From Verrucomicrobiales bacterium (GTDB lineage Bacteria > Verrucomicrobiota > Verrucomicrobiia > Limisphaerales > UBA9464), in contig JAIXZE010000244.1 in the NCBI GenBank assembly GCA_027489875.1, positions 1 to 40,762 of the forward strand: a stretch of DNA of 40,762 bases, in the 5' to 3' direction. A program made the position numbers and the translations under genes. A model generated the notes under the pieces. It searched no databases. It saw nothing but the letters and a program-made list of their open reading frames with translations, and was not told the DNA's origin. Shown here piece after piece: positions 16,981 to 26,406 of the stretch; within the stretch, counting starts at the first letter, position 1; every line of letters starts with the position of its first letter.

Positions 16981-17388
16981 CTCTGGCAACTGGCGTCTGG
17001 CCACTGGGAACTCTGTCTGTAGGCCGCGTGCCCCCACGCGGCGCATCCTCAACAACGCCGGGTGAGGGCACCCGGCCTTCACCCTTCCCGATTGAAGGCC
17101 GCGTGCCCCCACGCGGCGCATCCTCAACAACGCCGGGCGAGGGCACCCGGCCTTCACCCTTCCCGATTGAAGGCCGCGTGCCCCCACGCGGCGCATCCCC
17201 AACACCGCCGGGTGAGGGCACCCGGCCTTCACCCTTCCCGATTGAAGGCCGCGTGCCCCCACGCGGCGCACCCCCAACACCGCCGGGTGAGGGCACCCGG
17301 CCTTCAGTCGGAGTTGCCAGTTCCCAGTTCCCAGCTTCCAGAACAGCGGCTCCCCCTCTGGAAACTGGCATCTGGCAACTGGGAACTG
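16981..17388. repeat. Family 2 tandem array (four units) bordered by inverted heptad repeats
   Basis: Four units of about 75 bases (marker GATTGAAGG at 17090, 17165 and 17240) span 17021-17307. Each has hairpin CCGCGTG/CACGCGG with loop CCCC and hairpin GCCGGGTG/CACCCGGC with loop AGGG. GAAGGCC and GGCCTTC at the edges also pair. The array is bordered on the left (16981-17014) and right (17311-17342 and 17357-17388) by CCAGTT-like heptad runs. The two right-hand runs are inverted, 32 bases each with about 26 matching, around a 14-base loop. The unit length is a multiple of three, so both strands stay open and give apparent 25-residue peptide repeats, but the sequence lies upstream of a signal peptide and is not coding. 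Confidence 0.85.
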
Positions 17389-17439
17389 CGTTCCCGGGCG
17401 GCGTGCCCCATCGAGATCTCATCTTCATGAACAGAAGCC

Positions 17440-18882
17440 TCAAGCCAGCAGTTCCTTCACGACATTTCCATGGATGTCCGTGAGCCGGAAATCCCGTCCC
17501 TGATGCCGGAACGTCAGGCGTTCGTGATCCATCCCGAGGCAGTGCAGCAACGTCGCGTTCAGATCGTGGATGTGCACCGGATCGCGGACGACATTGTACG
17601 AGAAATCGTCGGTTTCCCCATGGGTGATCCCACCGCGGATCCCGCCACCGGCCATCCACACGCTGTAACACCGGGGATGGTGATCCCGGCCAAAATTGGT
17701 TTCGCTGAGCGTCCCCTGACTGAAGACAGTGCGACCAAATTCACCACCCCAGATCACCAGCGTGTCGTCGAGGAGTCCGCGTTGGCGCAGGTCCTTCACC
17801 AGCGCGGCCGAGGCCTGGTCCGTATCGTGGCATTGATGCCGGATGCCCGAAGGCAGGCTGTCATGCTGGTCCCACCCCCGGTGGTACAGCTGGATGAATC
17901 GCACGTCGCGCTCGGCCAGGCGGCGGGCGAGGATGCAATTCGCAGCGAAGCTTCCCGGCTTCGTCGATTCCGGACCATAGAGGTCGAACGTCGATTTCGG
18001 TTCGCCCGACAGGTCGGCCAGTTCCGGTACGGCGGCCTGCATCCGATAGGCCAACTCATACTGGGCGATGCGGGTCTCGATCTCCGGATCCTTCCACTCC
18101 GCATGCTTGATCGCATTGAGGGCCTGCAGATCGTCGAGCATGCCGCGGCGGCGGTCATCCGTGACGCCCGCGGGATTCGAAAGGAACAGCACGGGATCGC
18201 GACCCGGACTGAAGCGCACTCCCTGGTGCACCGACGGCAGGAAGCCTGCGCCCCACATCCGTTCGTGGAGCGGTTGGGCGTTGGTGGGACCGCTGGGACG
18301 CGAGATCAGGACCACGAAGGCCGGCAGGTTGGCGTTCACCGAACCCAACCCGTACGAAAGCCACGAACCCAGCGAAGGCCGCCCGGCCACCTGGCTGCCG
18401 GTCTGCAACAGTGTCATGGCCGGATCGTGGTTGATGGCCTCGGTGTGCAGGGAACGGATCACGCACAACTGGTCGGCCACCGACGCCGTATGCGGCAGCA
18501 ACTCACTGAACCACGTTCCCCCCGGACCGTGCTGCCGGAAGGCGAACGGCGACGGGGCCACGGGAAAGTTCTTCTGACCGGACGTCATCCCCGTGAGGCG
18601 TTGGCCCCGTCGGATGGAGTCGGGCAACTCTTCGCGGAACCGCGTCTTCAACCCGGGCTTGTGATCGAAGAGATCCAACTGCGACGGAGCCCCCGCCTGC
18701 GTCAGCCAGATCACCCGCCGGGCCCGCGGCAAGCGATGCGCCGGCACGGGACTTCCGCCCAACATCCGCTGCGACCCGGCTCCCAGCAGCGTCGCCAGCG
18801 CTGCCAATCCCACGCCGGCCGTCGAACCGCGCAGGAATTGGCGTCGAGTCAAACCCTCCTGGATGGTGCGCTCGGTGTTCAT
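17440..18882 (-). CDS. Tat-exported DUF1501 protein
   Basis: The 480-residue protein starts with a twin-arginine signal, LTRRQFLRGSTAGVGLAAL (Arg13-Arg14), so it should be exported folded. The body fits DUF1501, a family distantly related to sulfatases and alkaline phosphatases and nearly always paired with DUF1549/DUF1553 cytochromes in Planctomycetes and Verrucomicrobia. Recognisable segments are IWLTQAGAPSQLDLFDHKP, SLHTEAINHDPAMTLLQTG, YHRGWDQHD, VIWGGEFGRTVFSQG and GRDHHPRCYSVWMAGGGI, which contain the conserved Asp, His and Glu positions expected for metal binding. The enzymatic role is not established. ATG 18882 overlaps the stop of the cytochrome gene as ATGA, so the pair is translationally coupled. 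The assignment is firm, the function unknown. Confidence 0.92.
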   Translation of the reverse strand: MNTERTIQEGLTRRQFLRGSTAGVGLAALATLLGAGSQRMLGGSPVPAHRLPRARRVIWLTQAGAPSQLDLFDHKPGLKTRFREELPDSIRRGQRLTGMTSGQKNFPVAPSPFAFRQHGPGGTWFSELLPHTASVADQLCVIRSLHTEAINHDPAMTLLQTGSQVAGRPSLGSWLSYGLGSVNANLPAFVVLISRPSGPTNAQPLHERMWGAGFLPSVHQGVRFSPGRDPVLFLSNPAGVTDDRRRGMLDDLQALNAIKHAEWKDPEIETRIAQYELAYRMQAAVPELADLSGEPKSTFDLYGPESTKPGSFAANCILARRLAERDVRFIQLYHRGWDQHDSLPSGIRHQCHDTDQASAALVKDLRQRGLLDDTLVIWGGEFGRTVFSQGTLSETNFGRDHHPRCYSVWMAGGGIRGGITHGETDDFSYNVVRDPVHIHDLNATLLHCLGMDHERLTFRHQGRDFRLTDIHGNVVKELLA

Positions 18883-21398
18883 TCGCGGGTCACGGTTTCG
18901 TCGAGGTTCAGGAGCGTGCTGGCAACGAGCGTCCAGGCGGCCAATTCGGCGGGATCCAGACCCGCATCGAAACGCGATTCGCCGACGCTGAGGATTTCGG
19001 CAGCACCCGAAGGGTTCTTGCGAAAACTGGTTTCCGTACGTCGGAGACCGGAAAGCAACACGGCCAACTCTGCTGGCTTCGGCGATCGTGCGGTCACCCA
19101 TCGGAAGCCCGCAGACAAGCGCGCCTGCGCAGTTTCCCCGCCCTCGCGAAGGATCCTTTGTGCCAGCGCGCGCGCGGCCTCCACGTAGGTTGGATCGTTG
19201 AGGAGGTTCAGCGCCTGCAACGGAGTGGTCGTCCGCGACCGTCGGACCGTGCAGGTCTCACGGAACGGCATGTCGAACATCAGGAGCGAAGGGTTCGGGA
19301 CCGAACGCTTCCAATAGGTGTACAGCGTCCGCCGGTAGAGGCTCTCGCCATGATCCTGTTCGTAGGTGTTCGCGGAGGATCCGGCCACGACCTGTTCGTA
19401 CAGCCCGGGCGGATGGTACGGCTTCACCGAAGGGCCGCCCACGCGGCCAGAGATCAATCCGCCCAGGGCCAACGCTTGGTCGCGGATGGCTTCGGCCGAG
19501 AGCCGAAACCGGGATCCACGCGCCAGCCATCGATTCTCCGGATCCGCTGCCAATGCCTCGGAGGTGGTGCGCGAATCCTGCCGATAGGTCGCGCTCAGGA
19601 CCATGCGCCGGACGAGCGCCTTCACATCCCAACCGCTGTCCACAAACTCCGTCGCCAGCCAGTCCAGCAAGTCGGGGTGTGTGGGCCATTCGCCCTGCGA
19701 TCCAAAGTCTCCCGGCGTCCGCACCAACCCATGGCCAAAGAACGATTGCCAGAACCGGTTCACCGTCACGCGAGCGGTCAGCGGGTGGCCCGGCGAGACA
19801 AGCCAACGCGCCAGCCCAAGCCGGTTCAATGGAACATCCGCAGGGAACCCGGGCAATGCCGCGGGCGTCGCCGCAGAGACCGCTTCCCCGGGTTGGTCGT
19901 AGGCTCCACGGCGCAGGATGAACGTCGGCCGCGGTTTCTCCATTTCCGCCATCACCAACGTCACCGGGATCGCGAGATCCGCGGCGTTGATCGCCGACTC
20001 GATCTCCTTGATTCGCCGGACCAATGCCACGCGTTCGGGGCTCACGGAGCGTCGGAACTCGAGGATCTTCTGCTGATCCTCCGACGTCCGCTGATCCCGT
20101 GTCCGAGCAAGCGCGGCCAAAACCTCCGCGGAGGGCGCCGGGTTTGTGGGGACTCCCCGGCGTTCCCATTCCAGAAGATCCGCGGACAACGCCGCATCGA
20201 GATTCGTCAGCGAGGCGCGACCGTTGGCCAGGGTCGCCTGCAATCCGGTGAGCCGCGCCTCGTCGTCGATCGACGCCAGCTTCAGGAACGGCGGCGTGCT
20301 GCGGCGGATGTTGGCACCGTAATCCCCGACACCTTGTTCCGGCACGTTGTGGAAGAACGCCAACAACGAATAGAAATCCCGCTGGCTCACCGGGTCGTAC
20401 TTGTGGTCGTGGCAGCGGGCGCAATTGAAGGTGAGACCGAGCCAGACGGTGGCCGTCGTCTCAACGCGGTCGGCGCAATACTCGGCGAGGAACTCTTCCG
20501 GGATCACGCCGCCTTCCTCGTTGATCATGTGGTTCCGGTGGAACCCGGTGGCCACCCGCTGCTCCAGGGTCGGTTGGGGCAAGAGATCCCCCGCAATCTG
20601 TTCCACGGTGAACGCATCGAACGGCTGGTTCCGGTTGAACGCCGCGATCACCCAGTCCCGCCACGCCCACAACTCACGGTCGCGATCGACCTGATACCCG
20701 TTGCTGTCCGCGAATCGAGCCACGTCCAGCCAGTCGGATGCCATCCGCTCGCCAAACCGGGGCGACGCCAACAACCGGTCCACCGCCCGCTCCGCAGCTT
20801 GGGACCCGCGATCCTCGACGAACGCGCGAACCTCCTCTGGTGTCGGCGGAAGCCCGATGAGATCGAGCGTCCAGCGTCGGATCAACGTGGACCGGTCGGC
20901 CTCGGGGGACGGGCGCAGACCGTGCTTCACCTGTTGGGCTCGGATGAAGGCGTCGATGGGATTGGCAGCCGCGACTTCACCCGGGGGCGGTGTCGGAATC
21001 GCCGGACGCGATGGCGGAATGAACGCCCAGTGGGCCGCGTACTCCGCACCCTCCGTGATCCATTGCCGGAACAGAGCGACTTGGACCGCGGTCAGCGGCT
21101 TGTGGGCGTCCGGAGGCGGCATCACCTCCTCGGGATCCGTGGTTTGGAGGCGTTGGATCAGCGCGCTTCGCTCCGGATCTCCGGCCACGATGGCCGTTGC
21201 CCCGGACTTCAGCGGGGCCAGCGCGGCCTCACGCTGGTCCAGACGGAGACCTGCCTTTCGGGAACCCGCGTCCGGCCCGTGACACCGGAAGCACGTGTCG
21301 GAAAGCACCGGGCGGATGTCGCGGTTGAAATCGACGCGCGCCGCCCGGGCCACCAGGAGGGTGGCCACATAGAACCATGGGGCAAGCCAGCGAAACAT
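18879..21398 (-). CDS. Planctomycete-type cytochrome (PSCyt1) with DUF1549 and DUF1553
   Basis: This exported protein of 839 residues starts with a signal peptide ([19 protein letters not shown]). A PSCyt1 cytochrome domain follows with heme motif CFRCH (Cys36, Cys39, His40) and [13 protein letters not shown], typical of the family. DUF1549 comes next (about 140-360, with [20 protein letters not shown] and [11 protein letters not shown], a second CxxCH), then a coiled middle region and DUF1553 (about 520-800, with [20 protein letters not shown]). It forms the first gene of a coupled pair with the DUF1501 protein. Such pairs are hallmarks of the PVC group. They are thought to act in periplasmic redox or polymer degradation, but no activity is proven. 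The next gene upstream, the SNF2 helicase, ends 81 bases before the start and is probably unrelated. Confidence 0.93.
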   Translation of the reverse strand: MFRWLAPWFYVATLLVARAARVDFNRDIRPVLSDTCFRCHGPDAGSRKAGLRLDQREAALAPLKSGATAIVAGDPERSALIQRLQTTDPEEVMPPPDAHKPLTAVQVALFRQWITEGAEYAAHWAFIPPSRPAIPTPPPGEVAAANPIDAFIRAQQVKHGLRPSPEADRSTLIRRWTLDLIGLPPTPEEVRAFVEDRGSQAAERAVDRLLASPRFGERMASDWLDVARFADSNGYQVDRDRELWAWRDWVIAAFNRNQPFDAFTVEQIAGDLLPQPTLEQRVATGFHRNHMINEEGGVIPEEFLAEYCADRVETTATVWLGLTFNCARCHDHKYDPVSQRDFYSLLAFFHNVPEQGVGDYGANIRRSTPPFLKLASIDDEARLTGLQATLANGRASLTNLDAALSADLLEWERRGVPTNPAPSAEVLAALARTRDQRTSEDQQKILEFRRSVSPERVALVRRIKEIESAINAADLAIPVTLVMAEMEKPRPTFILRRGAYDQPGEAVSAATPAALPGFPADVPLNRLGLARWLVSPGHPLTARVTVNRFWQSFFGHGLVRTPGDFGSQGEWPTHPDLLDWLATEFVDSGWDVKALVRRMVLSATYRQDSRTTSEALAADPENRWLARGSRFRLSAEAIRDQALALGGLISGRVGGPSVKPYHPPGLYEQVVAGSSANTYEQDHGESLYRRTLYTYWKRSVPNPSLLMFDMPFRETCTVRRSRTTTPLQALNLLNDPTYVEAARALAQRILREGGETAQARLSAGFRWVTARSPKPAELAVLLSGLRRTETSFRKNPSGAAEILSVGESRFDAGLDPAELAAWTLVASTLLNLDETVTRE

Positions 21399-21479
21399 GA
21401 GAGCGGACGCGGAAGGCGTTGTTGAAAGCCTACCGCGCCCGCCGCCGCCGGAGCCAACCGAATTCCGGCCTTGGACGAA

Positions 21480-24400
21480 TCAGTCCTCGCTGAAGAGGTA
21501 CTCGAGGTCGTCCTTGGTCAGGTTGGTGGCGAAGCCTTCCTCACCCAGCACGTCCTGGATGGTCTGGGACTTCCGTTGCTGGAGTTCCCAGATCTTCTCC
21601 TCGACCGTGCCCGGCGCGATGAGGCGGTAGGCGTTGACCGTGCGGGTCTGACCGATGCGGTGGGAGCGGTCGATGGCCTGGGCTTCGACAGCGGGATTCC
21701 ACCAGGGATCGTAGAGCACCACATAACTCGCCGTAGTGAGGTTCAGGCCCGTGCCGGCGGCGCGCAGGGAGAGCAGGAACACGCAGGGTTCCGTGTCGGC
21801 CTGGAACGCATTGACCACGTCCTGCCGGCTCTTGGTTTCGCCCGTCAGGATGTGGGTGCGGATGCCCCGTTCCTTGCAGACGCCTTCGAGGATCCGGAGC
21901 ATCTCCACGAACTGGGAGAACAGCAGGACCTTGTTTCCGGACGCGATCACCGGCTCGAGCAACTCGAACAGCGTCTCGGTCTTGCCGGAGGCGGATTCGT
22001 TGCCGACGAGCCGCGGATGACAACAGATCTGGCGCAACCGGGTGAGGGCCGCCAGGACGTGCATCTTCGACTTGGCCACGCCCTTTTCCTGCAGGGTCTT
22101 CATGACCTGCTCGCGGCTGCGCCGGAGTTCGGCCAGGTACAACTTGCGCTGTTCCTCGTCGAGTTCGCAGTCGCGGCGTTCCTCGATGCGCTCGGGCAGA
22201 TCCTGGGCCACCTGACGCTTGAGACGGCGCAGCATCAGCGGCCGGAGCTTGGCGCTCAGCCGACGGCGCATCGTCCCCGCTTCCCACTCGGGGCCTTCGC
22301 CCTTGGATTCGTAGGTCTCGTTGAACGACGTCTGGCTGCCGAGGTAACCGGGCTGGATGAAGTCGACGATCGACCACAGATCGAGCAGGCGGTTTTCCAG
22401 CGGCGTGCCCGTCAGGGCGAGGCGTTGTTCCGCTTCGATTTCCTTCACTGCCACCGTGACCTGCGCGGTCGGGTTCTTGATGAACTGGGCCTCGTCGAGG
22501 ACCAAGGCGCGGAACTCGAACTTGCCCAACTCGTCCAGGTCACGCCGCAGGATGGCGTAGTTCGTGACAACGATGTCGTTCTCGGGAATCTGCTTCCGGA
22601 GGTTGTGGCGGGCGGAACCGGATTGCAGCACCAGCACCTTGAGGTGCGGGACAAATTTCTCGGCCTCGCGGCGCCAGTTGTGCAGCACGGAGGCGGGGCA
22701 GATGACCAGCGTGGGCTTGCGATCCTTCTTCGGAGCGGAGTCATGCAGCCATGTCAGCCAGGTCAGCGTCTGGAGGGTCTTACCGAGACCCATGTCGTCG
22801 GCCAGGATGCCACCCAGCTTGAGCCGCGTGAGGTTGCACAGGAAGTTGAAGCCGTCCTTCTGGTACGGACGCAACTCGGCGTTGATCCCCTTCGGCAACT
22901 GGGTGTCAGGAACACCCTTGAAGTTCAGCAGCTTCTCGCGCAGTGCGGCCACCGCCTTGTCGGTACCAAGCGCTGCGAGCGTTGCCTCGTCCAGCTGCGT
23001 GGCATGCAACATCGAGGCCTTCTGCGCGTCCGGACTCAGGCCTTCGAGGCCGAGCGTCGCTGCCGTCTCGTGCGCCTTGCGGTTCGCATCGACGTCGATT
23101 TCCACCCAGCCGCCGTCAGGCAGCTTGACGAAGCGGGTGTTGGCCGAGGCCAACCGCTGGACATCCGCGCTGGTGAGCTTGAGGCCCTCGGCTTCCCATT
23201 CGGCACTGACGGAGAGCCAGTCGATGCCCGAACCCTTGAGCACGATGCGGGGACGGACGACGCGGCGGTTGAGGAAGAGGCGCTGGAAGGGAGGATTGCC
23301 GAGGAACTCGGAATCCGCCGGACGGTCCTGCCAGGCGAAGGCCAACTGCGAGAGCGCATGCTCGTTGGCGTCGAGCACCCACAGGCCGGGCTCCGGCGTG
23401 AACCAGTCCGCCCGCTGCAACCACTGGATGGCCGGCGTCAGACGCGGGTCTTCCAGGATCTCCGGACGCGGATCCGCACCGCGACGCTGGACGACGCGTT
23501 GCCACTCATGACCGTTCCACTGCCATTCCGATCCGTCCCGCTCGCTGATGGCGAGCAACCGGACGCGCACGACTTCGTCGGCCAGTTCAAACACGAACTG
23601 GGGCTTGGCTGAATGGGTCTCGCACAGGGAATTCCAGTCGGCCGTCTCGGAACCCGCCGGGCGGGTCTTCCGGAGTTCGGTCAACAAGCGTTGGGAGAGC
23701 CGGCGCACGGGCACGACGGGCCGTTGCGCCCAATGCCCAAGCAGTCGGGTGGGCGGTGCTTCGCGCAGCACGTAGAACTCACCGTCAACGAGAACCATGG
23801 GCGGCTCGCCCACGAAAAACCGGCACTCGGGCAACTGCCGGCTGCGTCCCTCGGAGAGCTTGAGCACATGCGTGAAGCTCATCTCGCCCTCGATGGTTTC
23901 GAGGCGTGGCTCGAGTTGGGCGATGCGCCCCATGAACGTGACGTTCGTGGCGGTGCCATGCAGTTCGAGGCGTTGGCCGTGGGCGAACTTCGCGAGCCAC
24001 GTCAGGAGATCCGGCCCGTCGAGGACGAGCGTCTCGCCTTCCTTCACCTTCTCCGGCCAGTTGCCGTGCAGCCAGTCGATGACCGCCCAGTCCTCGGCAG
24101 GGAACAGTTCGGCCTCGTGAGCCGCGCGCGTCCGGAGGTCACACAGATCCGACAGGAAACGCTCCTTCTCGCCCGAACGGCTGCGGAACAGGAAGAAGTG
24201 GACGGCCAACCGCCACTGGTTGAGGTCCTCACCCGTCCGCTGCGGTTCGCACACCACGCGCAATGCCGCACGGGGCGAATCGAGGTGGGTGTGGTGCGGC
24301 GGGAAGAGCCAGTCCTCCAGTTCCTGGACGAATCCGGATTCCTTCTCGGACTGCTCGACCTCGGCGAAGCGCTCGAAATTGGCGTGGGCGATCAGCTCCG

Positions 24401-24767
24401 TGGGAAGAGAGCGGTTGGAGCGGAGGAACAGCATGGCCACCTCCTCCATGCGGGCCTTGCCCGTGGCCGCCTGGATACGCGCCCACCAGTCGTGCTGCCC
24501 AAAGTCCGAGCGGCGCAAGGCCAGCTTCTCCAGATAGTCGTCGAACAACAGGTACGCCCGTTGCGGATCCGCGCAGGTCGCGAGGATCTTCAGGACTGCT
24601 TCGCGCTCGCTGACCTTCTCCTTCGAGTCGGACAATTCACGCCGTAGGTCAGCGAAGCTGCCATACGTGTTGGTGAGCACCTTGTGGTGGGCATCGTACT
24701 TGGTCGTATTGACCGCTCGCGGTGTTGCCAACTTGCTGTTTGCCGCGCTCCGAGATCCTCTAGCCAT
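21480..24767 (-). CDS. SNF2/SWI2-family helicase
   Basis: The protein of about 1095 residues is a DNA translocase of the SNF2 superfamily, related to RapA- and Rad54-like remodelers. The first 640 residues are a long N-terminal region without zinc-finger (SWIM-type) cysteines that I can see. The helicase core follows: LRPYQKDGFNFL, Walker A DDMGLGKT near 655-665, VICPASVLHNW, motif II DEAQ near 758, LTGTPLEN near 785, then in the second lobe VLLFSQFVEML, LRAAGTGLNLT and HRIGQTRTVNAYRLI near 1038. In bacteria these proteins associate with RNA polymerase or DNA repair; the particular role here is open. ATG 24767 was chosen; the in-frame GTG at 24806 adds 13 residues. It is divergent from the TPR gene with 149 bases between. 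Confidence 0.92.
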   Translation of the reverse strand: MARGSRSAANSKLATPRAVNTTKYDAHHKVLTNTYGSFADLRRELSDSKEKVSEREAVLKILATCADPQRAYLLFDDYLEKLALRRSDFGQHDWWARIQAATGKARMEEVAMLFLRSNRSLPTELIAHANFERFAEVEQSEKESGFVQELEDWLFPPHHTHLDSPRAALRVVCEPQRTGEDLNQWRLAVHFFLFRSRSGEKERFLSDLCDLRTRAAHEAELFPAEDWAVIDWLHGNWPEKVKEGETLVLDGPDLLTWLAKFAHGQRLELHGTATNVTFMGRIAQLEPRLETIEGEMSFTHVLKLSEGRSRQLPECRFFVGEPPMVLVDGEFYVLREAPPTRLLGHWAQRPVVPVRRLSQRLLTELRKTRPAGSETADWNSLCETHSAKPQFVFELADEVVRVRLLAISERDGSEWQWNGHEWQRVVQRRGADPRPEILEDPRLTPAIQWLQRADWFTPEPGLWVLDANEHALSQLAFAWQDRPADSEFLGNPPFQRLFLNRRVVRPRIVLKGSGIDWLSVSAEWEAEGLKLTSADVQRLASANTRFVKLPDGGWVEIDVDANRKAHETAATLGLEGLSPDAQKASMLHATQLDEATLAALGTDKAVAALREKLLNFKGVPDTQLPKGINAELRPYQKDGFNFLCNLTRLKLGGILADDMGLGKTLQTLTWLTWLHDSAPKKDRKPTLVICPASVLHNWRREAEKFVPHLKVLVLQSGSARHNLRKQIPENDIVVTNYAILRRDLDELGKFEFRALVLDEAQFIKNPTAQVTVAVKEIEAEQRLALTGTPLENRLLDLWSIVDFIQPGYLGSQTSFNETYESKGEGPEWEAGTMRRRLSAKLRPLMLRRLKRQVAQDLPERIEERRDCELDEEQRKLYLAELRRSREQVMKTLQEKGVAKSKMHVLAALTRLRQICCHPRLVGNESASGKTETLFELLEPVIASGNKVLLFSQFVEMLRILEGVCKERGIRTHILTGETKSRQDVVNAFQADTEPCVFLLSLRAAGTGLNLTTASYVVLYDPWWNPAVEAQAIDRSHRIGQTRTVNAYRLIAPGTVEEKIWELQQRKSQTIQDVLGEEGFATNLTKDDLEYLFSED

Positions 24768-24916
24768 GTAATTCCTGACAAATCCGCCGGTCGATTCGAC
24801 CGGCACGTGGGATCATTATGTCTCCGGGACGCCCTCGCGGGGTCAACAGCAAAGACATTTCAAAACGGAATTCCGCCTTGCCTTTCAATCGCCCGCCCTC
24901 ACCCTGCGCGGCTTAC

Positions 24917-25630
24917 ATGAGCAACGGCAATCAGGAATCCACGGGGGAATCCTCGCTGCAAATCGACTTGCTGGCCTGGTACGAGGTCAACAAGCGCAAC
25001 GTCTTCCTCGGTATCGGCGCCATCGTCGTCGTGATCGCGGTGACCCTGGTCATCAACCACCAACGCGAGGCGAAGGTCGTCAACGCAAGCCGCGATCTGA
25101 TGCTCCTCCTCTCTCCGGGCAAGAACGACGCCCCGGCCGCAGACCCGGCCAAGTTCGTCGAGGTCGCCGCCAAGCACAGCGGCGCTCCGGCAGCCATCCA
25201 TGCCAGTCTGATCGCCGGCCGCGAGTTCTTCACCGCCGGAAAGTATGCCGACGCCAAGGCCCAGTTTGACAAGGCCGCTGACGATCCGGGCGTCCTCGGT
25301 GCCATCGCGATGTACGGCCTCGCGGCCTGCGTGGATGCCGAAAAGGGCGGAGCCGACGCCATCGCCGCCTACCAGAAGGTCATTGGCCATCCCGCCGGAT
25401 CCCTCGTCGCCAACCGGGCCCGCCTCGCCAAGGCACGTCTTCACGAGTCCCTCAAGCAGCCCAAGGAAGCCTTGGCGCTCTACGACGAGATCACCAAGTC
25501 GACGGACCGCGATCTGACCAGCGACGCCTTCGTCCGCCGCGCTTCCCTTTTGCGCGCCCACCCGGAGCTGAATCAGGCGGCCACCCTCACCAACTCGGTG
25601 AACGTGCTCCCCGCCACGGCCATCCCCTGA
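24917..25630 (+). CDS. TPR-like single-span membrane protein (YfgM-like)
   Basis: The 237-residue protein begins with about 25 cytoplasmic residues, then one membrane segment (about 27-44, FLGIGAIVVVIAVTLVI). An Ala-rich helical domain follows with tetratricopeptide-like pairs (AREFF-type, AGKYADAKAQFDKAADDP, AIAMYGLAACVDAEKGG, LHESLKQPKEALALYDEI). This layout resembles YfgM and other YfgM-like proteins, which sit beside the Sec translocon and chaperones in proteobacteria. The link is by architecture only. ATG 24917 begins a sensible N terminus (MSNGNQESTGE); the frame is open upstream without coding character. It ends four bases before a family 1 repeat. It shares the divergent region with the SNF2 helicase and precedes mutT. 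Confidence 0.8.
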   Translation: MSNGNQESTGESSLQIDLLAWYEVNKRNVFLGIGAIVVVIAVTLVINHQREAKVVNASRDLMLLLSPGKNDAPAADPAKFVEVAAKHSGAPAAIHASLIAGREFFTAGKYADAKAQFDKAADDPGVLGAIAMYGLAACVDAEKGGADAIAAYQKVIGHPAGSLVANRARLAKARLHESLKQPKEALALYDEITKSTDRDLTSDAFVRRASLLRAHPELNQAATLTNSVNVLPATAIP

Positions 25631-25633
25631 GCC

Positions 25634-25769
25634 GGGGCCGCACCTTGAAACGGCCCCCTTTTGGAAAGGATTCGGGGCGGCGATGTCCTCATCGCCTTGG
25701 GAATGACCTTGGAACAGCGACGAGGACGTCGCCACCTCGTTGCCTGCGGGGGCAGTGTCCGCATGCGTC
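25634..25769 (+). repeat. Family 1 double-hairpin intergenic element, copy D
   Basis: This copy starts about four bases after the TPR gene stop and reads in the same direction. It is the clearest copy, with left end CACCTTGAAACGGCCCCC, TTTTGGAAAGGATTCGGGG, hairpin GGCGATG/CATCGCC with loop TCCT at 25679-25696, spacer TTGGGAATGACC, hairpin GCGACG/CGTCGC with loop AGGA at 25716-25733, and right end GGGGGCAGTGTCCGCATGCG. The word CCCTGAG occurs on both sides (25625 and 25769), a possible short duplication. It separates the TPR gene from mutT. Confidence 0.88.
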
Positions 25770-25787
25770 CCTGAGGCAGGGAGCAGC

Positions 25788-26177
25788 ATGATCGTTCTGG
25801 ACGTCGCTGCCGGTCTGGTGTTCCGCGACGGTCTCCTCCTGATCACCCAACGCCCGCCCGACAAACATCTGGGCGGGCTTTGGGAGTTTCCCGGAGGAAA
25901 ACTGCACGCCGGGGAATCGTGGGAAGTGGCCCTTCAGCGCGAGCTCCGCGAGGAACTGGGATTCGAGGCCGAGGTCGGCAGCCTGTTCGAGGAAGTCGTC
26001 CACCACTACCCGGAGAAGTCCGTTCGCCTGCGGTTCTTCCGTTGCACCATCGCTTCCGGTGAACCCCGCCCCATCGAGTGCGCAGCCCTCGCATGGATCG
26101 AGCCAGCCCAACTCGGGCAGTACCCGTTCCCACCCGCAGACGCCCAGTTGATCGAGCGATTGTCCAAGGGTGCCTGA
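25788..26177 (+). CDS. mutT: Nudix hydrolase, 8-oxo-dGTP diphosphatase type
   Basis: The 129-residue protein fits MutT, which removes oxidised guanine nucleotides from the pool by hydrolysing 8-oxo-dGTP to the monophosphate. The Nudix box is intact: GKLHAGESWEVALQRELREE followed by LGF, giving the GX5EX7REUXEEXGU pattern. The preceding PPDKHLGGLWEFPGG segment and the closing WIEPAQLGQYPFPPAD are typical of MutT rather than other Nudix classes. ATG 25788 has GGGAG about six bases upstream, which decides the start over the in-frame site at 25740 that lies within a repeat. It is 157 bases after the TPR gene with repeat D between, so it is probably transcribed with it unless D terminates. Confidence 0.9.
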   Translation: MIVLDVAAGLVFRDGLLLITQRPPDKHLGGLWEFPGGKLHAGESWEVALQRELREELGFEAEVGSLFEEVVHHYPEKSVRLRFFRCTIASGEPRPIECAALAWIEPAQLGQYPFPPADAQLIERLSKGA

Positions 26178-26406
26178 GAGGTATCCACGCGGTTAGCTGC
26201 TGCGATCCGTGCAATCCGATGCGGATCCTCGCTCACGCAACGTCCTCACGAGCCGTGGCCCCAGGCCCGGAGGGCCGCCAGAGGATAGCCCAGCGCGTGA
26301 GCGCTGGGTTTCGTCCCCCATGAAAACCCAGCCCCGGCAGGGGCGACAGATTCCCTTCGCCCACGAACGCCAACATCCGCTCGCTGCACCATCGCTCGAC
26401 AACGTC

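Noticed and set aside
17021..17307. Apparent 25-residue peptide repeats encoded in the tandem array, fused to the PVC heme protein
   Set aside because: The 75-base period keeps both strands open by arithmetic. The array lies upstream of a normal signal peptide, and the same unit at 12 kb has periods of 73 and 75 that break the frame.
19158..21425. Long plus-strand ORF opposite the PSCyt1/DUF1553 gene
   Set aside because: Arg- and His-rich shadow frame with no domain; the minus-strand gene is well supported.
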